A stretch of DNA of 64,000 bases from Glycomyces tritici (GTDB lineage: Bacteria > Actinomycetota > Actinomycetes > Mycobacteriales > Micromonosporaceae). A program made the position numbers and the translations under genes. This document shows positions 58,695 to 64,000 of this stretch, one piece after another. Position 1 is the stretch's first letter. The number at the start of each line of letters is the position of its first letter. Under the pieces are notes generated by a model. That model made no database searches, had not been told where the DNA came from, and was given only the letters and a program-made list of their open reading frames with translations. The stretch is taken from positions 186,001 to 250,000 of the forward strand of contig NZ_JAUEMJ010000007.1 of the NCBI RefSeq assembly GCF_030403505.1. Reading direction: 5' to 3'.

Positions 58695-59687
58695 GTGAGC
58701 GCCGTGGTCCAAGGTGGAGTCGAAGGCGGAGTCGGCAGCGTCGCGAGCCGTGCGGGAGCGGCGCGGACCGTCCCGAAGCCGCGCCGGAAGTCGGTGAAGG
58801 ACCGCGTCAAGCGCCACTGGCAGCTCTACCTGCTGCTGGTGCTCCCCGTGGCGTACTTCGTGATCTTCCAATACATCCCGATGGCCAACAACGTGATCGC
58901 GTTCAAGGACTACAACGTGGTCCAGGGCATCTGGGGCAGCCCCTGGGCAGGGCTCGACCACTTCGAGCGGTTCTTCGCCAACCCCGTTGCGTGGGACCTG
59001 ATCCGCAACACGCTCATGCTGAGCCTCTACGGGTTCCTCGCGGGGTTCCCGGTCCCGATCATCCTCGCCTTGGCGCTCAACGAGGTCCGGGCCAGGTTCT
59101 TCAAGCGCACCGTCCAGATGGTCACGTACGCACCGCACTTCATCTCGACGGTGATCGTGGTGTCGATGCTCATCCTGATCTTCTCGCCCCGGATCGGGTT
59201 CATGGCCGACTTCCTCGGGTTCTTCGGCATGGACTCGAACCTCCTCGCCCAGCCCGACGCGTTCCGCAGCGTCTATGTCTGGAGCGACATCTGGCAGACC
59301 GCCGGGTACTCCGCGATCATCTACATGGCCGCGCTCGCGGGCATCGACCCGAGCCTGTACGAGGCCGCCCGGCTCGACGGGGCCAGCCGCCTGCGCAAGA
59401 TCTGGCACGTCGACCTGCCCGGCATCGCGCCCACCGTGGTCGTGGTGATGGTCCTGAGCGTCGGCTCGGTGATGGCGATCGGCTTCGAGAAGGCGTTCCT
59501 GCTGCAGAACCCCCTGAACCTCTCGACCTCGGAGATCATCGCGACCTACACCTACAAGATCGGCCTGCTCAACGCCGACTTCAGCCTCGCGACGGCGGTC
59601 GGGCTGTTCAACTCCGTCATCAATCTCATCCTGCTCCTGGTTGTCAACACCGTGTCCAAGCGCGTGACCGGCAACGGACTGTGGTGA
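58695..59687 (+). CDS. LplB/YteP-type polysaccharide ABC permease
   Basis: 330 residues, GTG at 58695. Six helices starting LYLLLVLPVAYFVIFQYIPM; the signature MANNVIAFKDYNVVQGIWGS and the EAA loop SLYEAARLDGASRLRKIWHVDLP (in part) place it in the LplB/YteP group, used for large or charged oligosaccharides such as those from pectin or xylan. First gene of the operon 58695 to >64000. Controlled by the operator at 58597-58610. Confidence 0.92.
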   Translation: MSAVVQGGVEGGVGSVASRAGAARTVPKPRRKSVKDRVKRHWQLYLLLVLPVAYFVIFQYIPMANNVIAFKDYNVVQGIWGSPWAGLDHFERFFANPVAWDLIRNTLMLSLYGFLAGFPVPIILALALNEVRARFFKRTVQMVTYAPHFISTVIVVSMLILIFSPRIGFMADFLGFFGMDSNLLAQPDAFRSVYVWSDIWQTAGYSAIIYMAALAGIDPSLYEAARLDGASRLRKIWHVDLPGIAPTVVVVMVLSVGSVMAIGFEKAFLLQNPLNLSTSEIIATYTYKIGLLNADFSLATAVGLFNSVINLILLLVVNTVSKRVTGNGLW

Positions 59688-59701
59688 AGGGAGCCCCTGC
59701 A

Positions 59702-60661
59702 ATGACCCTTGAGACCGCGACCGGCGCGGCCCTCGGCACCGAGCCGGAGTCCAAGGCGCGCAAGTCCAAGCGCCGCCGCCCCACCCCGGTCCAGGACACC
59801 CCGGTGGACCGGATCTTCATGGTCGGCGTCTACATCCTGCTGACGACCTTCCTGCTCATCGTCCTGATCCCCTTGGTCAACATCCTCGCCAGCTCGTTCT
59901 CCAGCCCCGCGGCGGTGTCCGGCGGGCGGGTGTTCCTGTGGCCGATCGACTTCACGCTCGTCGGGTACGAAGCGGTGCTCGGCAACAAGGCCGTCCTCAC
60001 CGGCTTCGGGAACTCGCTGTTCTACGCGATCGTCGGGACGGTCATCAGCGTCGCCCTCACGGTGATGATCGCCTACCCGCTCTCACGCTCGGAACTGGTG
60101 GGCCGCAAGGTCCTCATCGGCGGCGTCCTGTTCACCATGCTGTTCTCCGGCGGCCTGATCCCGACCTACATGGTGGTGCGGGCCCTCGGCCTGCTCGACA
60201 CCCGGTGGGCGATCATCCTCCCCGCAGCGGTCGGCGCCTGGCAGGTGCTCATCGCGATGACCTTCTTCCGCTCCTCGATCCCCGGCGAGCTCTACGAGGC
60301 GGCGCAGCTCGACGGGGCCAGCGATCTGCGGTTCCTGTGGTCGGTCGTGCTGCCGCTGTCGAAACCGCTGCTCGCGGTCATCGCCCTCATGTACGGCATC
60401 GGCCAGTGGAACTCGTACTTCAGCGCCCTCATCTACCTCAGAAGCGAAGAGCTGTACCCGCTCCAGCTCGTGCTGCGGAACATCCTGATCGTCAACAACA
60501 GCGCCGGGACGAACATCGCCGATCAACTCGCGGCCCAGCAGATGGCCGACCTCATGAAGTTCTCCCTCATCGTCATCTCCACCGTGCCCGTGCTCCTCGT
60601 CTACCCGTTCGTGGCCAGGCACTTCACCAAGGGCGTGATGCTCGGCTCCGTGAAGGGCTAA
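59702..60661 (+). CDS. YtcP/LplC-type ABC permease
   Basis: 319 residues, ATG at 59702, 14 bases after the first permease. LplC/YtcP-like: helix TTFLLIVLIPLVNILASSFS, EAA loop LYEAAQLDGASDLRFLWSVVLP (in part), the C terminus ending MLGSVKG. It pairs with the LplB-type permease. The gap after it carries a repeat pair and hairpin (60664-60735). Confidence 0.92.
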   Translation: MTLETATGAALGTEPESKARKSKRRRPTPVQDTPVDRIFMVGVYILLTTFLLIVLIPLVNILASSFSSPAAVSGGRVFLWPIDFTLVGYEAVLGNKAVLTGFGNSLFYAIVGTVISVALTVMIAYPLSRSELVGRKVLIGGVLFTMLFSGGLIPTYMVVRALGLLDTRWAIILPAAVGAWQVLIAMTFFRSSIPGELYEAAQLDGASDLRFLWSVVLPLSKPLLAVIALMYGIGQWNSYFSALIYLRSEELYPLQLVLRNILIVNNSAGTNIADQLAAQQMADLMKFSLIVISTVPVLLVYPFVARHFTKGVMLGSVKG

Positions 60662-60663
60662 TT

Positions 60664-60735
60664 CACGGCTCGCAAACTTCGCCGTGGCCGGCTGACCCGC
60701 CTCCCGATCTTCGCCGTGACCGGCTCGCCGGCGAG
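60664..60735. repeat. Tandem 17-bp repeat and palindrome between permease and binding protein
   Basis: CTTCGCCGTGGCCGGCT at 60677-60693 recurs with one change at 60709-60725, 32 bp apart. The first copy pairs with CACGGC at 60664-60669 as a small hairpin; the second leads into a perfect 12-bp palindrome CTCGCCGGCGAG (60724-60735). In the mRNA these could form stem-loops that raise binding-protein levels relative to the permeases. Confidence 0.5.
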
Positions 60736-60779
60736 TCCCCTCCATTCCCGTCAACTCCTCAATCGAAAGGCAGTCAACG

Positions 60780-62432
60780 ATGACCAGCAGATTCGTCCGA
60801 GCGGCAGCGGCCGGAGCGGCACTGGCCGTATCGGCCACCGCGTTCGCCGCGTGCTCCTCGGAACCGGAGACCACTCCGGACGACGTGATCACGATCTTCG
60901 CCCCCCAGGACGCCGCCCAAGAGCAGAACCTGGACGAGAACGCGTTCACGAAGTTGCTCGAAGCGAAGTTCGACGTCGACCTCCAGTTCGAGACCACCAC
61001 CTGGGACGGCACCGCGGCAGGGGAGAAGCGGCAGATCTCCCTCGCCAGCGGCGACTACCCCGACGCGTACATGCTCATCCCGTGGATCGACCAGTTCTCC
61101 AGCGACGAGCTGGTGAAGCTCGGCGGCCAGGGCGTGCTCATGCCGCTCGACGACCTCATCGGCGAGGACACCCCGAACCTGGTCGCCGCCTTCGAGAAGG
61201 AGCCCGGCTTCAAGGAGCTGGCGACCTCCCCGGACGGCAAGATCTGGGGCATCCCGGCCTGGAACGACTGCTTCCACTGCTCCTACCCCTCGAAGCTGTG
61301 GATGAACTCCGACTGGCTCGACACGCTCGGCCTGGAGCAGCCCACCACGCCTGAGGAGCTGCGCGCGGTCCTGGAGGCCTTCAAGACCCAGGACCCCAAC
61401 GGGAACGGCGCGGCGGACGAGATCCCGCTCTCCGCGACCGGCGGCGGCTCCCTCCTCTCGTACCTGATGAACCCGTTCATCTACACCCCGGAGATGGGTG
61501 CGGAGGGCACCATCCCGGCCACGCTCGGCGTCGTCGGCGGCGAGGTCGCCATGCAGCCCACCCGCGACGAATGGCGCGACGGCATCTCCTATGCGGCGTC
61601 CCTGTACGCGGACGGCCTGATCGACGAGGCCGCCTTCACGCAGAACGGCGAGGCGATCATGGCGAAGGGCAACAGCGCCGAGGGCGTGATCGTCGGATCG
61701 GCCGCCATGATGCACCCGTGGTTCGTCTCCGACGACCACGAGGACGGGCGCTACACGCAGTACGACGCGGTCGCGCCGCTGACCGGGCCGAACGGGAGCG
61801 ACGCCACCTACACCGGCGGCGCCGCCGGAGCCGCGCCCGGCGCGACGTTCGTCATCACGAACCGCTCCAGCGAGGCGAAGCAGAAGAAGCTCATGCAGAT
61901 CGTCGACTTCATGGTCTCCTACGACGGCCACGTGCAGGGCGAGTTCGGCGTCGAGGGCGTCAACTGGGTCGGGCCCGAGGCGGGCGACGTGGCCCTGGAC
62001 GAGACCCTCGAACCGAACTTCAAGGTCCTCGCACTGCCCGAGGGCGAGGGGCTGAACAACTCCTGGGGCCCGATCGCGCAGTTCTTCACCGACGCGGAGT
62101 TCCGCAACTCCCAGGTCACCGCGACCGACGTCGACACGCCCGAAGGCTACGAGCGCCGCCTGTTCGAAGCCACGGAGCTCTACGCCGGCCACGAGTCCGA
62201 CGAGCTGTTCCCCTACTGGGAGGCGGCGGTGACCGGCGAGACCGCGAAGGAGCTCGCCACGATCCAGACCAATGTGGAGAGCTTCGTGGTCCAGGCGGCC
62301 GCGGAGTTCGTGAGCGGCGTCCGCGACATCGAGAGCGACGAGGACTGGGCCGAGTTCCAGCAGAACCTCACCGACCTCGGCGCCGAGCGGTACGTCCAGA
62401 TCTACCAAGAGGCATGGGACGCCTCGAAGTAG
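60780..62432 (+). CDS. LplA/YtcQ-type oligosaccharide-binding lipoprotein
   Basis: 550 residues, ATG at 60780. Lipobox AFAAC (Cys at about residue 24). The large size and features (VITIFAPQDAAQEQNL, EKRQISLASGDYPDAYM, GKIWGIPAWNDC) fit the LplA/YtcQ family of binding proteins paired with LplB/YtcP permeases for complex oligosaccharides. It ends EEFQQNLTDLG-like helices. The downstream hairpin at 62451-62490 separates it from the GH43 gene. Confidence 0.9.
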   Translation: MTSRFVRAAAAGAALAVSATAFAACSSEPETTPDDVITIFAPQDAAQEQNLDENAFTKLLEAKFDVDLQFETTTWDGTAAGEKRQISLASGDYPDAYMLIPWIDQFSSDELVKLGGQGVLMPLDDLIGEDTPNLVAAFEKEPGFKELATSPDGKIWGIPAWNDCFHCSYPSKLWMNSDWLDTLGLEQPTTPEELRAVLEAFKTQDPNGNGAADEIPLSATGGGSLLSYLMNPFIYTPEMGAEGTIPATLGVVGGEVAMQPTRDEWRDGISYAASLYADGLIDEAAFTQNGEAIMAKGNSAEGVIVGSAAMMHPWFVSDDHEDGRYTQYDAVAPLTGPNGSDATYTGGAAGAAPGATFVITNRSSEAKQKKLMQIVDFMVSYDGHVQGEFGVEGVNWVGPEAGDVALDETLEPNFKVLALPEGEGLNNSWGPIAQFFTDAEFRNSQVTATDVDTPEGYERRLFEATELYAGHESDELFPYWEAAVTGETAKELATIQTNVESFVVQAAAEFVSGVRDIESDEDWAEFQQNLTDLGAERYVQIYQEAWDASK

Positions 62433-62450
62433 GCCTTTCCCTCCCCACCA

Positions 62451-62490
62451 GGTGGGCCGCCCCAGGGGTCGAGACCGGGGGCGGCCCACC
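62451..62490 (+). terminator. Intercistronic hairpin with nested stem
   Basis: Perfect 13-bp arms GGTGGGCCGCCCC / GGGGCGGCCCACC (62451-62463, 62478-62490); the loop itself contains GGTC-GA-GACC. It lies between the binding protein and the GH43 gene in one transcription unit, so it may attenuate or protect the upstream mRNA and need not end the operon. Confidence 0.75.
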
Positions 62491-62528
62491 GCCGCGAACA
62501 CCTGCAGCAATCCATCGACAGGAGACCC

Positions 62529-63521
62529 ATGTCCACCGCACCCGGCTCTGCTTCGAACGACGCCGCCTCGAACGACGCCGCGCCGTACGCCGGCTACCTC
62601 TACGCGCACTTCAAACGCGAGGACGCCGACGGCGAGCAGATCTACTTCGCCCTGAGCGAGGGCAACGACCCGCTGCACTTCGACGACCTCAACGGCGGCG
62701 AGCCGGTCCTGCGCTCCACCCTGGGGGACGGCGGGGTCCGCGACCCGCACATCGTCCGCGCCCCGGAAGGCGACCGGTTCTACCTGGTCGCCACCGACCT
62801 CTGCCTCTACAAGAGCCTCGACTGGGACCACCACCAGCGCTGGGGCAGCCGATCCATCATGGTCTGGGAATCGCGCGACCTCGTCGACTGGGGCGAAGGG
62901 CGGCTCGTCGAAGTGTCGCCGCCGGAGGCGGGCAACACCTGGGCGCCCGAAGCGGTGTGGGACCCCGAGCAGGAGGCCTACCTCGTCCACTGGTCGTCCA
63001 AGCTCTACGACGGCCCCGACCACGTGGGCGAGACCCACAACCGGATCATGTGCGCGACCACCCGCGACTTCCGCGAGTTCTCCGCACCGAAGGTGTGGAT
63101 CGACCGCGGCTGGCACACGATCGACACCACCGTCATCGAGCACGACGGCCTGTACCACCGCTTCCTCAAAGACGAGCGCAGCCGCACCCACGGTGTGCCC
63201 CACGGCAAGACGATCTTCTCCGAGACTTCCCCGAGCCTCACGGCCGCCGCATGGACGCCCCTCGCGGAGGGCATCGGCCTCGGCCCGGTCAGCCAGGGCG
63301 AAGGGCCGCTCGTGTACAAGTCGAACACCGAGGACAAGTGGTACCTCTGGATCGACGAGTTCAAGGCCGACCGCCGCTACGTGCCGTTCGAGACCGACGA
63401 CCTCGCCGGCGGCGAGTGGACCCCCTCGACCGACTTCCGGCTGCCCGCGGACCCGTGCCATGGTGTGGTCCTGCCCGTGACCGCGGCGGAGTACGAACGG
63501 CTCCAGTCCAACTGGGGGTGA
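62529..63521 (+). CDS. Intracellular GH43-family glycosidase
   Basis: 330 residues, ATG at 62529; no signal peptide. GH43 propeller: AHFKREDADGEQIYFALSEG, the base Asp in GGVRDPHIVRAPEGDRF, TWAPEAVWDPEQEAYLVHWSS (in part), and the acid Glu probably in SQGEGPLVYKS. This type acts as an exo-arabinofuranosidase or xylosidase in the cytoplasm on imported oligosaccharides. It follows the LplABC-type importer, which would provide its substrate, and precedes the LacI gene by 30 bases. Confidence 0.88.
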   Translation: MSTAPGSASNDAASNDAAPYAGYLYAHFKREDADGEQIYFALSEGNDPLHFDDLNGGEPVLRSTLGDGGVRDPHIVRAPEGDRFYLVATDLCLYKSLDWDHHQRWGSRSIMVWESRDLVDWGEGRLVEVSPPEAGNTWAPEAVWDPEQEAYLVHWSSKLYDGPDHVGETHNRIMCATTRDFREFSAPKVWIDRGWHTIDTTVIEHDGLYHRFLKDERSRTHGVPHGKTIFSETSPSLTAAAWTPLAEGIGLGPVSQGEGPLVYKSNTEDKWYLWIDEFKADRRYVPFETDDLAGGEWTPSTDFRLPADPCHGVVLPVTAAEYERLQSNWG

Positions 63522-63551
63522 GACCGAGCAGGTCGAAGGAGGAGGGGAACC

Positions 63552-64000
63552 GTGGCCAAGCGGGTGACGATCCACGATGTGGCGGCCGAGGCCGGCGTGT
63601 CGCGCCAGACCGTGACGCGGGCGATGAACGACAGGGACGACATCAAGGAGGCGACCCGCGTCCGGGTCCTCGAAGCCGTCGAGCGCCTCGGCTACCGGCC
63701 GAGCCGCTTCGCCCGCAACCTGGTCACCCGGCGCAAGCAGCACGCGCTGGGCCTGGTGGTGGCCTCCTTCGACAACCCGTACTACACGAGCATCGCCGCC
63801 GAGATGCTCACCGCCGCCGCCGAGCGCGGCTGGCAGCTGATGATGGCGGCCGCGCAGGACGACACGGAGGCCGTGCTCGGCATGCTCGCCTCCCAGGCGG
63901 ACGTCGTGGCCCTCCACTTCGGCGGCACCGGGGCCGAGCTGGACGAGATCGCCGGCGGACTGCCCGTGGTGCGCCTGGAGGCCGAGAGCCTCCTGCCCGG
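63552..64000 (+). CDS. LacI-family regulator, 3'-truncated by window edge
   Basis: 149 residues visible from the GTG at 63552 with GGAGGGG just upstream. The helix-turn-helix is VTIHDVAAEAGVSRQTVTRAMN and the hinge has RPSRFARNLVTRRKQHALGLVV (in part), followed by the start of the sensor domain. It closes the operon of the third importer and GH43 gene. The palindrome at 58597-58610 is its probable operator, giving autoregulation. Confidence 0.92.
   Translation, partial: MAKRVTIHDVAAEAGVSRQTVTRAMNDRDDIKEATRVRVLEAVERLGYRPSRFARNLVTRRKQHALGLVVASFDNPYYTSIAAEMLTAAAERGWQLMMAAAQDDTEAVLGMLASQADVVALHFGGTGAELDEIAGGLPVVRLEAESLLP

Overview
This is a very GC-rich (about 70%) actinobacterial chromosome segment. 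Most genes are tightly packed, many have GTG starts, and many stop/start codons overlap. The gene set (split LigD-type end-joining proteins with Ku, Lhr helicase, a mycoredoxin-like protein, ricin-type secreted hydrolases, CUT1 importers without their own ATPase) fits a soil or plant-associated filamentous actinomycete, possibly a Glycomyces/Stackebrandtia-like organism. That placement is inference. I see no rRNA, tRNA, CRISPR array, insertion sequence or phage gene.

Layout. 1-1587: 3' part of a GH39 xylosidase-type glycosidase. 1.7-3.75 kb: SigE-family sigma factor and a membrane partner. 3.9-7.8 kb: bacterial NHEJ locus in which the three LigD activities are separate overlapping genes, divergent from Ku. 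7.8-13.8 kb: AraC regulator, a large DUF5107/TPR protein and a cellulase-like TIM-barrel protein. 14-20 kb: DNA repair and redox (Lhr helicase, mycoredoxin, endonuclease IV). 20.1-26.8 kb: secreted GH93-like arabinanase with ricin domain, LacI repressor and a permease-permease-binding protein importer; palindromic operators tie these together. 26.9-44.4 kb: two divergent operons that form a specialised-metabolite cluster without PKS or NRPS. 44.4-46.9 kb: EF-hand protein and a membrane protein of unknown function. 46.9-55.2 kb: FucU/RbsD mutarotase, beta-helix glycosidase, enolase-superfamily enzyme, a second importer and a GntR regulator. 55.4-64 kb: CE1 esterase, two GH43 enzymes, a third importer and a LacI repressor cut by the window end.

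The 26.9-44.4 kb cluster is the most interesting part. A leftward operon encodes two ATP-grasp ligases, two different O-carbamoyltransferases, an AurF-type diiron N-oxygenase with all seven iron ligands, and an MFS exporter. A rightward operon encodes a chorismate-aminating enzyme pair (TrpE/PabB and TrpG/PabA type), a flavodoxin-like reductase, a second MFS exporter, three glycosyltransferases and a P450. Together they suggest a glycosylated, carbamoylated, N-oxidised aminobenzoate-type product amidated by ATP-grasp enzymes. I do not recognise this combination from any characterised pathway.

Most of the rest of the window is plant-polysaccharide use: secreted arabinan, xylan or fucoside-active enzymes with ricin or CBM6-like modules, three importers, and local LacI/GntR regulators whose candidate operators can be seen in the DNA.
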